64,000 nucleotides of DNA from Tsuneonella flava (lineage in GTDB: Bacteria > Pseudomonadota > Alphaproteobacteria > Sphingomonadales > Sphingomonadaceae): NCBI RefSeq assembly GCF_002870965.1, contig NZ_PHSO01000009.1, positions 1-64,000 on the forward strand, in the 5' to 3' direction. Position numbers and translations under genes: made by a program. The notes under the pieces are model-generated. The model was not told where the DNA came from and made no database searches. It saw only the letters and a list, made by a program, of their open reading frames with translations. The number at the start of each line of letters is the position of its first letter. The first letter of the stretch is position 1. Below are positions 35,091 through 44,321 of this stretch, in pieces.

Positions 35091-35508
35091 GTGAGCAGGT
35101 GGGTGCCCGAAGCAGGGAACACTTCGGTCGGCAGTCGCCAGAGTTGGTTCATGGGGGCACTGGTAATTGCTTCCGCTGAGATGGAGGCGAAGACCGCCCC
35201 TGATGCTCCCCGCCATCCCACCGCCATCCCGGCCTTGAGCCGGGGCCCAGCTTCCTGGGCGCTGCGCTGGCAGGGCGCCGCCATTCCGGTGCGCGGCATG
35301 GGGGCGGAAGTCGCGCATCGCTTTCCTACATCGGGTCGACGGGCGTATTCACCGCCGGATGGCGCGCGCGACAATCAATTTTCGGCAGGTGGAAAAGTCA
35401 CACATCCCGGCGATTTGGGCGATTTCGAAGTCCACACGCAAACGCGCTCTCACCGGAGGAAAGTCACACCTTTCAAAACTCCGATATGCGGTCCACCGCA
35501 GTGTGGCC

Positions 35509-36438
35509 TTACCAGCCAATTGCCATGCCCCATTGCCGGTGATGGGTTTCCGCCCGTTCGAGCCGATTGCGCCCCCGCGCCTTGGCATTCACCAGTGCCA
35601 GTTCGGCGGCGCGCAAGGTGGCATCGGGGGTGTTGCCGAACGGAGCGAGCCCGGCACTGGCGGTCAGGTGCAGGTGGCTGTGGCCAGTGGGCGACGCGGC
35701 GTCGAGCGCTTCCAGAATCCGGTAGCACGCGCTGGCCGCTTCGGTCTCGGCGGTTTCGGTCAGCAGCACACCGAACGTGCCACCTGCAATGCGGCTGAGA
35801 ATGTCGTCAGGCCCCATCAGTTTCTGCATCAGGTGGGCGAATGCCACCAGTACACGATCACCGCCGCTGTGCCCGTGGCGCAAGTTGAGGGTCCGCAAGT
35901 GATCCAGATCGAACAGAGCAACATGGCCATGCGCCCCGGCGTCGATCAGGTGTTGCAGCATCCGCACGAACGCGTCACGATTGCTCAGCCGGGTCAGCGG
36001 GTCGGTCATCGCGGCAGTGAACAACTGGTCTTCCAGGGCACGTCGATCTTCGATCGAACGCAGCAGGCCGACTGTGCCGCCGTCGTACGGCAAAGGGCCG
36101 AGCTTGAGTTCGAACCATTGCTGATCGCCGTTCTGCACTTGCGCCAGCACTTCGATCCAGCCGCTGTCTTCGATTTCGCCTGCCTGCACGGCGCGGTGGG
36201 CTTCGATCACCGCATGGACGCAGGAAGGATGCAGCAGTTCGAGCAGATGCCGGCCGACAGGGTTGCCTGCGAATGCGAGGCCAAGTCGCGCGCTGGCAGG
36301 CGATGCATCGACCACTCGCCCGCGCCGGTCGAGTTTAAGCACGAGATCGCGCGCACTGCCTGCCACCAGTCGATAGAGTGCCGTGCATTCGCCCGGCGAA
36401 AGATTACCCCACATGCGAAACTGTGCCCCCGCTCGCAT
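35509..36438 (-). CDS. PAS protein with degenerate GGDEF domain
   Basis: 309 residues (or 301 from an internal ATG at 36414). Residues ~20-135 form a PAS sensor (LVLKLDRRGRVVDASPASAR; HLLELLHP). Residues ~140-300 are a GGDEF fold (MTDPLTRLSNRDAF; ALFDLDHLRTLNLRHGHSGG), but the active-site loop reads RIAGGTFG near 216-223 instead of RxGGDEFA, changing the catalytic acidic residues. It is soluble, with no membrane segment. It is probably not a diguanylate cyclase and may bind nucleotide or another protein. It is transcribed from a 282-bp gap after the PilZ-XRE gene on the same strand. Confidence 0.85.
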   Translation of the reverse strand: MRAGAQFRMWGNLSPGECTALYRLVAGSARDLVLKLDRRGRVVDASPASARLGLAFAGNPVGRHLLELLHPSCVHAVIEAHRAVQAGEIEDSGWIEVLAQVQNGDQQWFELKLGPLPYDGGTVGLLRSIEDRRALEDQLFTAAMTDPLTRLSNRDAFVRMLQHLIDAGAHGHVALFDLDHLRTLNLRHGHSGGDRVLVAFAHLMQKLMGPDDILSRIAGGTFGVLLTETAETEAASACYRILEALDAASPTGHSHLHLTASAGLAPFGNTPDATLRAAELALVNAKARGRNRLERAETHHRQWGMAIGW

Positions 36439-36720
36439 GGCCAGAGAGGGCGAATCGCCTGCCCCAATGGCCCGTTTAACCGATTCGCGCGCTGTGCAGC
36501 TAACGCGCCCGGCGATGTGGCGATGCCCATCGCCGGGATCAGCGAAAAGCGGGTTAGTGTGACGTTAGTCTGTGATTAACCTAATGAATATTCACACTAA
36601 TTTGCTTTTCGTTAACTATCTCGGTCTTGTCCGAACAGGATGGGTAGAGGCAAGGGAAATTTGCGGTAGTGGGTCTGTTTGCGTGGGTTGGGGCGCGATG
36701 ATCGCTGCTGACTGCTGCGC

Positions 36721-37398
36721 TTACAGGTCAATCATGATGCGGACCCGTTCCGGCTCCACGCCATACATTTCCGCGATGCGGCGGCGGTGGCGTGCCACGA
36801 TCTCGTCCTGGCTGGGAGGGGCGGGTTGCAGGCCGGCGGGTGTGACACCAAGCACCTGGGCCAGACTGGCGAGGCGGCGTTCGATCGGGCGCGATTTGCC
36901 GTGTTCCCATGCCCAGACCGTTGGCTTGCTCACGCCCAGCCGGTCGGCCACATCGGACAGCGACAGGCCGCGTTCGCTCCGCAGACGGTGCAATCGCTCC
37001 CCGAAATCCTCCATATCGGCAGGGCTGCCGGGTGCCAGTTCGATAGTGCGGCTTTCTGCCTTTCCGGCCAGCCGGGCAGCAGCGAGCGCCCCATCGCTCA
37101 GTTCGGTACGGAAGCGGCAGCCGAACATCGGGGCATCGGCCCACACGACTTCGGCTTCGCATTCGCCGGATCGCGGCAAATCGACCGTGAAGACGTCACC
37201 CTGCGCCAGAGCGAGCGGGCATTCGACCAGCATTCCGGTGTTCGAAATGTTGAGCACTCGGGCCGCATGCGGGTCGCTGCCATCTGCGTGTCCGTTAACA
37301 CCAAGCTGCAGCGTATGGCGTGCCGCCGTGCGACGGTCATCGTTGAGCGCGGGGGTGAAGCGGGCAGAAATGGGCAACGGGGGAAACTCCTCGATCAT
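36721..37398 (-). CDS. PilZ domain fused to XRE-type helix-turn-helix
   Basis: 225 residues. The N-terminal PilZ domain carries the cyclic-di-GMP-binding consensus: RxxxR at R23-R27 (RRTAARH) and NxSxxG at N50-G55 (NISNTG). Residues ~131-190 are an XRE/Cro helix-turn-helix (FGERLHRLRSERGLSLSDVA, LGVSKPTVWAWEHGKSRP). A short basic tail follows. This domain pair suggests a transcription factor switched by cyclic-di-GMP. The ATG at 37398 is the only good start. Neighbours are a GGDEF-like gene downstream and tesB upstream. Target genes are unknown. Confidence 0.88.
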   Translation of the reverse strand: MIEEFPPLPISARFTPALNDDRRTAARHTLQLGVNGHADGSDPHAARVLNISNTGMLVECPLALAQGDVFTVDLPRSGECEAEVVWADAPMFGCRFRTELSDGALAAARLAGKAESRTIELAPGSPADMEDFGERLHRLRSERGLSLSDVADRLGVSKPTVWAWEHGKSRPIERRLASLAQVLGVTPAGLQPAPPSQDEIVARHRRRIAEMYGVEPERVRIMIDL

Positions 37399-37462
37399 TG
37401 ACGAGAGAATGGCGTTGCGGTGGTTAAGAAGGAGTTAGAAAGTTACCAGATATACCTGTGGA

Positions 37463-38368
37463 TTACGTCGCTTTGGGATCTACCCGGCGGATCATCCCTT
37501 CCTGCGCGACGCTGGCGATCAGTCGGCCGTTCTGGAAGATCTGCCCGCGGTTGAAGCCGCGACTGCCACCCGACCACGGACTGTCGGTGACATAGAGCAG
37601 CCATTCGTCGGCACGAAAGGGCGCGTGAAACCACAGAGCATGGTCGAGGCTGGCGTTCTTCACTTCGCCGCGCAGCCATGAAATGCCGTGGGGCAGCAGC
37701 GATGTGCCCAGCAGTTGCATATCCGACAGGTAGGCCAGCACCGCCCGGTGCAGCCGGGGATCGTCGGGCAACGGAGTACGGGCGCGGAACCAGCTGGCCT
37801 GTGTGGGCTTCTGCGGTTCGCGACTGGTCCAGTGGGCCGGGGCGGTGGCGCGAATCTCGATCGGCCGAGGGCGGAGGAAGAATGCGCGGGCGGGGCCTTC
37901 CATCTTCTCGGCATAGCGGGCGCGAATGATATCGTCCGGCTCCAGATCATCCGGGCCGGGCACGTCGGGCGCAATAGCTTCCTGATGCTCCAGCCCCGGC
38001 TGCTCGCGCTGGAAACTGGCGGTCAGATTCAGGATCGGGCTGGGGCTCCCGTCTTTGCCCGGTTGCAGCGCCACGACCCGGCGGTTGGAGAAGCTGCCGC
38101 CATCGAAATCGCGCGCGATGTCGAGCGTGATCGGGTGGTCTTCGCTACCGCCGCGCAGGAAATAGGCGTGGAGCGAATGGGCAGCGCGATCCTCCCCCAC
38201 AGTACGCTCGGCAGCGACCAGCGCCTGCGCGATCACTTGTCCGCCAAACACCCGGCCGACCCCGCCGGGATTGCGAGGCCCTTCGAAACGGTCCGGGCCT
38301 TGCGGAGTGGGATCGAGCAGGGCGATAAGCCCCGAAACAAGCTGTTCGTCGGTCGGTCGGTCAGTCAT
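37463..38368 (-). CDS. tesB: acyl-CoA thioesterase II
   Basis: 301 residues with the double hotdog fold of TesB. Conserved signatures are VFGGQVIAQAL, HSLHAYFLRGG and, in the second half, SLDHALWFHAPFRADEWLLY (catalytic Asp), SPWSGGSRGFNRGQIFQ and AQEGMIR (Gln of the Asp/Thr/Gln site). It hydrolyses medium to long chain acyl-CoAs to free acids. It is a single gene on the minus strand, 65 bp before the PilZ-XRE start. Confidence 0.95.
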   Translation of the reverse strand: MTDRPTDEQLVSGLIALLDPTPQGPDRFEGPRNPGGVGRVFGGQVIAQALVAAERTVGEDRAAHSLHAYFLRGGSEDHPITLDIARDFDGGSFSNRRVVALQPGKDGSPSPILNLTASFQREQPGLEHQEAIAPDVPGPDDLEPDDIIRARYAEKMEGPARAFFLRPRPIEIRATAPAHWTSREPQKPTQASWFRARTPLPDDPRLHRAVLAYLSDMQLLGTSLLPHGISWLRGEVKNASLDHALWFHAPFRADEWLLYVTDSPWSGGSRGFNRGQIFQNGRLIASVAQEGMIRRVDPKAT

Positions 38369-38419
38369 GCGTTCTGCCTTGCGACAGGCTTACGCATACG
38401 TCAACCAACCGCAGCGGAG

Positions 38420-39292
38420 CTAGCTGCCAAGGCCAAGCCGCCGCCAGATGCGAAAGGCTGTGGCCTTGGCTTTGTTCGAATGCGGCCAGCGGCCCGGTGC
38501 CCGCGGGTTGAGCCCAGCTTTACGAAGCACTCCGTTCCAGCAACGGGCGTCCGCTTCGGCGAAGCTCCAGTCGCTGCGCCAGGTGATCGACAGCGAGATG
38601 GAGCTATCCGGCCCGACCTTGACGTAGTGCGGTGCCATCACCGGCACCATCACCGCTTCGCCAGGGGCAAGGGGAAACTCCGTTGCCCCTGCTGCCAGTT
38701 CGTCGGCCCAGGTCAGTTCGCGCGGCCCACCGGAGTGGTAGGTTTCGTGAGTGGTATCGGGGGCGAACCGATTGTCGCCCGCCGGGAACTGCACCATCGT
38801 TTTGCTGCCGGTGAGTTGCAGCAGGATGTTGTGCTCGGGGTCAAAGTGATAGGGCGTCACAGCATTGGGGCTGGAAATGAAGATGAACCCTTGCGGGCGC
38901 AGCATCGCCCCGGTCTTCTCTTCGATCACAGGTTTCAGCTCACCGAGCAGCGAGAGCAGAAGCGTTTCGTATTCCGGCACTTGTTGAATGTTCTTGAGCA
39001 CTGCCCAGCTGTTGCTGGTGGCAACGTGGAGGATGGTCTCTTCAATCGACAGGCCTGTGGGCGTGGGCTTGCCATCGAGGCCGATCGGCAGGTCGCCGCG
39101 ATTATACTCGATCTGATCGTTGGGCAGTTTACCCGCCAGTCCGGCCAGTGCCTCCAGCGTCAGCAGCGGATGATGTTCGAGGTTGTGGTGCAGCTTTACC
39201 GGTGTTTCAGGATAGGCAACAGCGAATTGTGCGCGTGTATCCGCCCCGAACACAGCCCGGTCGCTATCGGTAATTCCAGTAACAGCATCCAT
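38420..39292 (-). CDS. JmjC/cupin-like Fe(II)/2-oxoglutarate-dependent oxygenase
   Basis: 290 residues. The iron-binding facial triad is visible as H149-x-D151 (PYHFDPEHN) and H222 (VMAPHYVKVG), with the JmjC-like strand NILLQLTGSKTMVQFP. It belongs to the cupin-like/transcription factor jumonji family, which usually hydroxylates protein or small-molecule substrates. The start lies 4 nt after the stop of the upstream GNAT gene, with AAGGA as ribosome binding site within that gene's end, so the two are an operon. Substrate unknown. Confidence 0.8.
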   Translation of the reverse strand: MDAVTGITDSDRAVFGADTRAQFAVAYPETPVKLHHNLEHHPLLTLEALAGLAGKLPNDQIEYNRGDLPIGLDGKPTPTGLSIEETILHVATSNSWAVLKNIQQVPEYETLLLSLLGELKPVIEEKTGAMLRPQGFIFISSPNAVTPYHFDPEHNILLQLTGSKTMVQFPAGDNRFAPDTTHETYHSGGPRELTWADELAAGATEFPLAPGEAVMVPVMAPHYVKVGPDSSISLSITWRSDWSFAEADARCWNGVLRKAGLNPRAPGRWPHSNKAKATAFRIWRRLGLGS

Positions 39293-39295
39293 CAG

Positions 39296-40408
39296 TTACA
39301 GTCCTTTGGGAAATGCGCCTGTCTCGGCGCGCAATATGGCTTTGCAAAGGGTACGGCGGGCTTGCCCGCCGATTGCTATCGATACCCGCACGACCAGGCG
39401 CTTCTCGCGCCAGATGCGCTCGATCATGGGATGATCCGCCGCCGCACAGCTATCGCACCACGCAACCGCGTCGTTTGCCAATATGTCGAGGTTTTCGCGC
39501 TGAAGCAGCACGCCGGGGGAATAGCGCGCGTAGTCCTCATCGAATGTTGTCTTGAAGCTGTATGCGCCGGGCGGAGTGATGAAATTGGCCAGCATCGCAA
39601 TCGGTCGTTCGTCGAGATAGAGCGCCAGACGTTCCAGCCTGCCCGCAACAGCGGCGGCGCTCAGCGCGTCGCGAAAGAACTGCCGGGTGTCGTTCGTGCA
39701 GGCCAGCGCAGAGCCTTCCGCCCCTTTCCATCCGGCCTGTTCCAGAGCGAGGAACCGGGCAATCCAGTCAGAAAGCGCAGTGGCGTCGGTCAGTCGCTCG
39801 AAACGCAGCGCCCCTTCTTCGCTCAATCGCTTGGCCTGTCGGCGCAGTTCCTTGCGCTTCTTGCCGCTCATCGACGCTTCGAAATAGGCGTCCGGGGTCA
39901 GATCGGAAGCGAGCAGGGCGCGCTCTTCCCGATGGACGATAGCCGCAGGGCGGTGTTGCGAGGCGGTGACATCGCGCAAGGCAGCGAAGAGTGGCCCTTC
40001 TACGGGCAGGTGAGACAGGTGGAGAAACAGACGTGCGCCAGCATGTCTGTCGCACCATGCCAGCAGTTCGCGCCAGAATGCGCGTTCGTATCCGGCGGCG
40101 ACCAGTGGTGCGCCGCAGAAGGCGTTGTAATGCACCCAGCCGGCAATGTGGGGGAAGGGGTATCCGGCATAGCGATTCAGCCGCGCCAGCGGGATGATCC
40201 CGACCAGCGTGCCATCATGTTCGAGCGTGGCGAGTTGCACCTCGTCGGCATGATCGAAGGCGTCGAGGCTGGCTTGCATGAACCAGCGTTCGATAAACGG
40301 ATTGGGTTCGGCCGCACACTGTGCCAGCGCATCCCATGCCGCATCGATCCCACGCGTGCGCCACGGTTGCACGGTGAAGTGCAACTCAGCAGGGCAGGTG
40401 TCTGCCAT
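39296..40408 (-). CDS. GNAT-family acetyltransferase (CelD/BcsL-like)
   Basis: 370 residues from ATG at 40408; an in-frame GTG at 40429 would add seven. The C-terminal half matches the BcsL/CelD-like GNAT domain: SGKKRKELRRQAKRLSEEG in the middle, then RLALYLDERPIAMLANF and YSFKTTFDEDYARYSPGVLL. Such proteins acylate an unknown amine or polysaccharide; some are annotated as cellulose-related, with little support. It is the first gene of a two-gene operon with the JmjC-like oxygenase, suggesting consecutive modification of one target. No cellulose genes are nearby. Confidence 0.8.
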   Translation of the reverse strand: MADTCPAELHFTVQPWRTRGIDAAWDALAQCAAEPNPFIERWFMQASLDAFDHADEVQLATLEHDGTLVGIIPLARLNRYAGYPFPHIAGWVHYNAFCGAPLVAAGYERAFWRELLAWCDRHAGARLFLHLSHLPVEGPLFAALRDVTASQHRPAAIVHREERALLASDLTPDAYFEASMSGKKRKELRRQAKRLSEEGALRFERLTDATALSDWIARFLALEQAGWKGAEGSALACTNDTRQFFRDALSAAAVAGRLERLALYLDERPIAMLANFITPPGAYSFKTTFDEDYARYSPGVLLQRENLDILANDAVAWCDSCAAADHPMIERIWREKRLVVRVSIAIGGQARRTLCKAILRAETGAFPKGL

Positions 40409-40517
40409 GATTTTGAGCGGCTGCTCCACGTCGATACGTTAACCTTCATCCATCGCGCCTTCATGCGCTGTGTCTTGCCAATACCCGGAGAAGGCTGCGG
40501 AAAATTTAACGTACAAC

Positions 40518-40548
40518 AAAAACCCCGCCCGAATTGCGCCGGGCGGGG
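40518..40548 (-). terminator. intrinsic terminator downstream of hppA
   Basis: CCCCGCCCG (40523-40531) pairs with CGGGCGGGG (40540-40548) over an 8-nt loop, and on the minus strand a TTTTTG run follows at 40522-40517. Position 29 nt after the hppA stop fits a strong Rho-independent terminator. Confidence 0.92.
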
Positions 40549-40576
40549 TATGGTGTCCCGAAATGGGAAGGTTTTG

Positions 40577-42751
40577 TCAGCCTGCCATATGGCCGCCAGC
40601 CAGCGCCGCCAGCAGCAGCAACGCGACGATGTTGGTGATCTTGATCATCGGGTTCACCGCCGGGCCTGCTGTATCCTTGTAAGGATCGCCCACGGTGTCA
40701 CCGGTCACCGCAGCGTGGTGCGCGTCGGACCCCTTGCCGCCGTGATGGCCGTCTTCGATGTACTTCTTCGCGTTGTCCCATGCACCGCCACCGGCGGTCA
40801 TCGACAGGGCGACGAACAAGCCGCCGACGATCACGCCCAGCAGCAATGCGCCCAATGCCGCGAAGCCGTTGGCCTGCCCACCAATCGCAGCGATCACGAA
40901 ATAAACCACGATCGGCGCCAGTACCGGCAACAGCGAAGGAACGATCATTTCCTTGATCGCGGCTTTGGTGACGAGGTCCACCGTGCGGGCATAATTGGGG
41001 CGGCTCGTGCCCGCCATAATACCCGGATCGGCGGCGAACTGTTCGCGCACGTCTTTCACCACGTCGCCCGCAGCGCGGCCCACAGCGGTCATACCCATCG
41101 AACCGAACAGGTAAGGCAGCAACGCGCCGAGCAGCAGGCCCACGATTACGTAAGGGTTCTCCAGGCTGAAATCGACATTTATGCCAGGGAAGAACTCCTT
41201 GAGATCGGTGGTATAGGCCGCGAACAGCACCAGCGCAGCAAGCCCGGCGGAACCGATGGCATAGCCTTTGGTCACCGCTTTGGTGGTGTTGCCCACTGCA
41301 TCGAGCGCGTCGGTCTTCTCCCGCACGGAATCGTCGAGGCCCGCCATTTCAGCAATGCCGCCAGCATTGTCGGTGACAGGGCCATAGGCGTCGAGCGCCA
41401 CGACCATGCCCGCCAGTGCCAGCATCGCAGTCGCACTGTAAGCGATCCCGATCAGACCAGCGAGCTGGTAGGCGATGATGATACCCGCCACGATCACCAG
41501 TGTCGGCAGCGCAGTGGCTTCCATGCTGATGGCGAGACCCTGGATCACATTGGTGCCGTGACCGGTCTCGCTCGATTTGGCGATAGACCGCACAGGGCGA
41601 TAGTTGGTCCCGGTGTAGTATTCGGTGATCCAGATAATCAGCCCAGTGATGACGAGGCCGAGCATCGCGCACCAGAACAGATCCATTCCAGTGAATCCGC
41701 CAATACTGGCGGTTTCCTGCACTTCCGCGATTACGCCGTTCTGGATGGCATAGCCCGCTTCGGTGACAGCTTCGCCGCCGATCATCGCATTCATGTCGCC
41801 CAGCGCCATCGTCATCGCCAGATAGATCGCGGGGACAGAGAGCACTGCAGTCAGCAGGAAGCCCTTGTACATGGCGCCCATGATATTGGTGCCGCTACCA
41901 AGGCGAACGGCATAAGTGCCGATGATCGAAGTGACGATGCAGACCCCGCCGATCAGCAGAGGGAGCGACATCATCGGCAGCAACATTGTGCCAAGTCCGG
42001 TCAGCAACAGCGCAGTCAGCACCATCGTTGCCCCGACTGTGACGACATAGGTTTCGAACAGGTCGGCTGCCATACCGGCGCAGTCACCGACATTATCGCC
42101 CACGTTGTCGGCAATCACGGCCGGGTTGCGCGGATCGTCTTCTGGAATGCCTGCTTCCACTTTGCCGACGAGGTCGGCGCCGACATCGGCCGCCTTCGTG
42201 AAAATACCGCCGCCCAGACGTGCGAAGATCGAAATCAGCGACGCGCCGAATGCCAGCGCGGTCAGTGCTTCGATCACGGCCCGGTCGTTGGCTTGCATAC
42301 CCATCGGGCCGACAAGCACATAGAAAAACCCTGCGATAGCCAGCAGCGCGAGGCCCGCCACCAGCATCCCGGTGATTGCCCCTGCGCGAAACGCCAGCGT
42401 CAGGCCCTGTTGCAGCCCGACCTGTGCGGCCGCCGCAGTGCGGACATTCGAACGGACGGAAATGTTCATGCCGATGAAACCGGCAACACCCGAAAGGATC
42501 GCACCCAGCACGAAACCCGTCGCGCTGATCGTTCCCAGAAATACTGCGACCACCACGGCCACGACCACACCGACGATGCCGATCGTGGTATATTGCCGTT
42601 TCAGGTAGGCTTGTGCGCCTTCCTGAATAGCCCCGGCGATTTCCTGCATTTTCTCATTGCCGGCGCTTTTGCTGAGTACCTGACGACTGGTCACGAAGCC
42701 GTATACAACGGCTAGCAACCCTAGGAATATTGAGATCAGAACTAAGTTCAC
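40577..42751 (-). CDS. hppA: K+-insensitive proton-pumping membrane pyrophosphatase
   Basis: 724 residues with about sixteen membrane helices. It starts at GTG (42751) behind a strong GGAGGGGG site; an ATG a few bases upstream is out of frame. It couples PPi hydrolysis to H+ pumping across the inner membrane. The PPi site is [20 protein letters not shown] and [19 protein letters not shown]. The Lys in [17 protein letters not shown] marks the K+-independent type (Ala in K+-dependent enzymes). It ends in a strong terminator. It stands alone and probably conserves energy from biosynthetic PPi. Confidence 0.97.
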   Translation of the reverse strand: MNLVLISIFLGLLAVVYGFVTSRQVLSKSAGNEKMQEIAGAIQEGAQAYLKRQYTTIGIVGVVVAVVVAVFLGTISATGFVLGAILSGVAGFIGMNISVRSNVRTAAAAQVGLQQGLTLAFRAGAITGMLVAGLALLAIAGFFYVLVGPMGMQANDRAVIEALTALAFGASLISIFARLGGGIFTKAADVGADLVGKVEAGIPEDDPRNPAVIADNVGDNVGDCAGMAADLFETYVVTVGATMVLTALLLTGLGTMLLPMMSLPLLIGGVCIVTSIIGTYAVRLGSGTNIMGAMYKGFLLTAVLSVPAIYLAMTMALGDMNAMIGGEAVTEAGYAIQNGVIAEVQETASIGGFTGMDLFWCAMLGLVITGLIIWITEYYTGTNYRPVRSIAKSSETGHGTNVIQGLAISMEATALPTLVIVAGIIIAYQLAGLIGIAYSATAMLALAGMVVALDAYGPVTDNAGGIAEMAGLDDSVREKTDALDAVGNTTKAVTKGYAIGSAGLAALVLFAAYTTDLKEFFPGINVDFSLENPYVIVGLLLGALLPYLFGSMGMTAVGRAAGDVVKDVREQFAADPGIMAGTSRPNYARTVDLVTKAAIKEMIVPSLLPVLAPIVVYFVIAAIGGQANGFAALGALLLGVIVGGLFVALSMTAGGGAWDNAKKYIEDGHHGGKGSDAHHAAVTGDTVGDPYKDTAGPAVNPMIKITNIVALLLLAALAGGHMAG

Positions 42752-42878
42752 GGACGTCCCCCTCCATAATGGATGTTGCCCGCCGCAGGTTTATTACCTT
42801 TACGGCAACACGAAGGTATAAGGCAGCACCAAAGGCGCGCAAGCCCTTAAACCCGAGATGCTTGTTGAGGGATAATCT

Positions 42879-43766
42879 CTAGTGCAGATAGCCTGACGGG
42901 CGATCCGCTGCGGGCACCCTGCCGTCTATCAAGAGCGGGCCGTCACCGTGGTCGCGCTCCACAGTGCCAATGCGAACAGCGGATAGAGGCGGTGTCAGCT
43001 CGGCAGGCATCGTGAACAGCAACTGGTAATCGTCGCCCCAGCGCAATGCGTCGGCACGGCGATCTTCCGGCGCGGCGATCGGCACGGCTTTGCTCTCGAT
43101 TGCCATTGTCACTCCGCTGGCGGTGCCGATCCGACTGGCATCGAGCAGCAATCCGTCGGAGACATCCATCATCGCTGTTACCACAGGGGCCAGCGCCTGT
43201 CCTTCTGCCAGCAGCGGTATCGGGCGGCGATAGGCGGTACTGTCGATGCCAGCACCGTTGCCAGCGCCAGCACGCAATGCCTCCAGCCCCATCATCGCGC
43301 CGCCCACCGGCCCGGTGATCCAGATGGCATCGCCGGGCTGCGCCCCGCTACGCGACGGAGGCGGGCAGTGGGTTGCTGTGCCCAGTGCTGTCAGACCGAA
43401 CACGCGGTGCGAACCCGGAGCCGAAATTGTATCTCCGCCGAGCAAAGGCACATCGTAAGCTGCCAGTATCTCAGTCAGCCCTTCGATGAAGCGAGTGTCA
43501 TTGTCGCCCAGCATGAAACCGAGCAACACGCCAATCGGCTTTGCCCCTTTTGCAGCGAGGTCGGACAGGTTGCTCGCCACCAGCTTCCACGCAACGTCGG
43601 CCATATCGTGACCGAGAAGGTAGTGTACCCCTTCGGCGAGCGAATCGTGTGTCAGCACCAGCGTTTCGTTGCCGATATCCAGCACCGCGCAATCGTCCGC
43701 CAGCCCGCGCGCTGCCGGGGTATCGGCAATGTGGCGTAACGCTGCGATGAAATCGGCTTCAGTCAT
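42879..43766 (-). CDS. thiL: thiamine-monophosphate kinase
   Basis: 295 residues. It phosphorylates thiamine monophosphate to the cofactor thiamine pyrophosphate. Signatures are the N-terminal DDCAVLDIGNETLVLTHDSL, DVAWKLVASNLSDLAAKGAKP (Mg-ATP site), LLGGDTISAPG and MMDVSDGLLLDASRI. Length is slightly below 320. It follows nusB by 88 bp with a short GC-rich palindrome between; nusB-thiL order is widespread. Confidence 0.96.
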   Translation of the reverse strand: MTEADFIAALRHIADTPAARGLADDCAVLDIGNETLVLTHDSLAEGVHYLLGHDMADVAWKLVASNLSDLAAKGAKPIGVLLGFMLGDNDTRFIEGLTEILAAYDVPLLGGDTISAPGSHRVFGLTALGTATHCPPPSRSGAQPGDAIWITGPVGGAMMGLEALRAGAGNGAGIDSTAYRRPIPLLAEGQALAPVVTAMMDVSDGLLLDASRIGTASGVTMAIESKAVPIAAPEDRRADALRWGDDYQLLFTMPAELTPPLSAVRIGTVERDHGDGPLLIDGRVPAADRPSGYLH

Positions 43767-43798
43767 GGACGTGGGCGCCAGCTTTCCGCCAAGCGAGG

Positions 43799-43816
43799 CC
43801 GGGGATCAAGCCCCGG
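43799..43816. repeat. 6-bp Family-A-like palindrome between nusB and thiL
   Basis: CCGGGG (43799-43804) and CCCCGG (43811-43816) with loop ATCAAG, the inverse orientation of the Family A core seen after uvrC. It may be a relic of the same repeat family or a pause hairpin between cotranscribed genes. Confidence 0.5.
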
Positions 43817-43853
43817 ATGAGCAACCGCAGATCGGGTGACCCGTGACTGGCGA

Positions 43854-44321
43854 TCAGCCGCGGGCCTCTTTCGCCACCGCGTCGAGCACACCGTTGACGA
43901 ATTTCGCCTCCCGGTCGTCGAAGAACGCCTTGGCCACATCGACATATTCGCTGATCGCGCTGGCAACCGGGACATCGGCGCGGGCCAGCAATTCATATGT
44001 CCCGCAGCGCAGGATTTGCAGCATCGTCTTGTCGAGACGGGCAACTGTCCATCCGCTGGCCAGTTTCGAGGAAATCAGCTCGTCGATCTCGTCCCGCCGT
44101 GCAATCACACCGCGCACGACATCGTCAAAGAAAGCAGTTTCCGCTCCGGCATATGTGGCATCGTCGAATTCGTCATCGTCGATTGTTGCGCCAAGGCGGT
44201 GCTGATGGAATTCGTCGAGCAGGCGGATGGTTGCAGTGCCTTCCATCTGGTGCTGGTACAGCGCCTGCACCGCTGCAAGGCGGGCGGAAGAACGGGCCTG
44301 ACTGCGCTTGGGAGTGTTCAC
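43854..44321 (-). CDS. nusB: transcription antitermination factor NusB
   Basis: 155 residues from a GTG at 44321 that overlaps the hisD stop (GTGA). NusB is an all-helical protein that with NusE binds boxA in rRNA leader transcripts and prevents premature termination. Signatures: SARLAAVQALYQHQM, EFDDATYAGAETAFFDDVVRG-like helix, LDKTMLQILRCGTYELL and VASAISEYVDVAKAFFDD. The longer upstream frame overlaps hisD and has no family similarity. The hisG-hisD-nusB-thiL order is common in alphaproteobacteria. Confidence 0.96.
   Translation of the reverse strand: MNTPKRSQARSSARLAAVQALYQHQMEGTATIRLLDEFHQHRLGATIDDDEFDDATYAGAETAFFDDVVRGVIARRDEIDELISSKLASGWTVARLDKTMLQILRCGTYELLARADVPVASAISEYVDVAKAFFDDREAKFVNGVLDAVAKEARG

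Larger units (their letters stand above)
34791..35508. other. repeat-rich spacer after uvrC
   Basis: 718 bp without a credible gene; frames crossing it lack family features or ribosome binding sites. It contains a composite Family A palindrome (34855-34930), a long Family B inverted repeat (34969-35090) with a second internal hairpin, and a partial Family A copy near 35225-35275. Two similar stretches GGAAAAGTCACAC (35391-35403) and GGAAAGTCACAC (35458-35469) lie near the end of the neighbouring GGDEF-like gene. Confidence 0.65.

Noticed and set aside
34791-35508. Possible small genes in the spacer after uvrC (for example a frame starting at 35091)
   Set aside because: They cross palindromic repeats, lack ribosome binding sites and have no family resemblance.
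37688-42715. 1675-codon open frame on the plus strand
   Set aside because: It is fully antisense to tesB, the JmjC and GNAT genes and hppA, has low-complexity Arg/His/Gln-rich sequence with no domain, and arises from high GC at third positions of the real genes.
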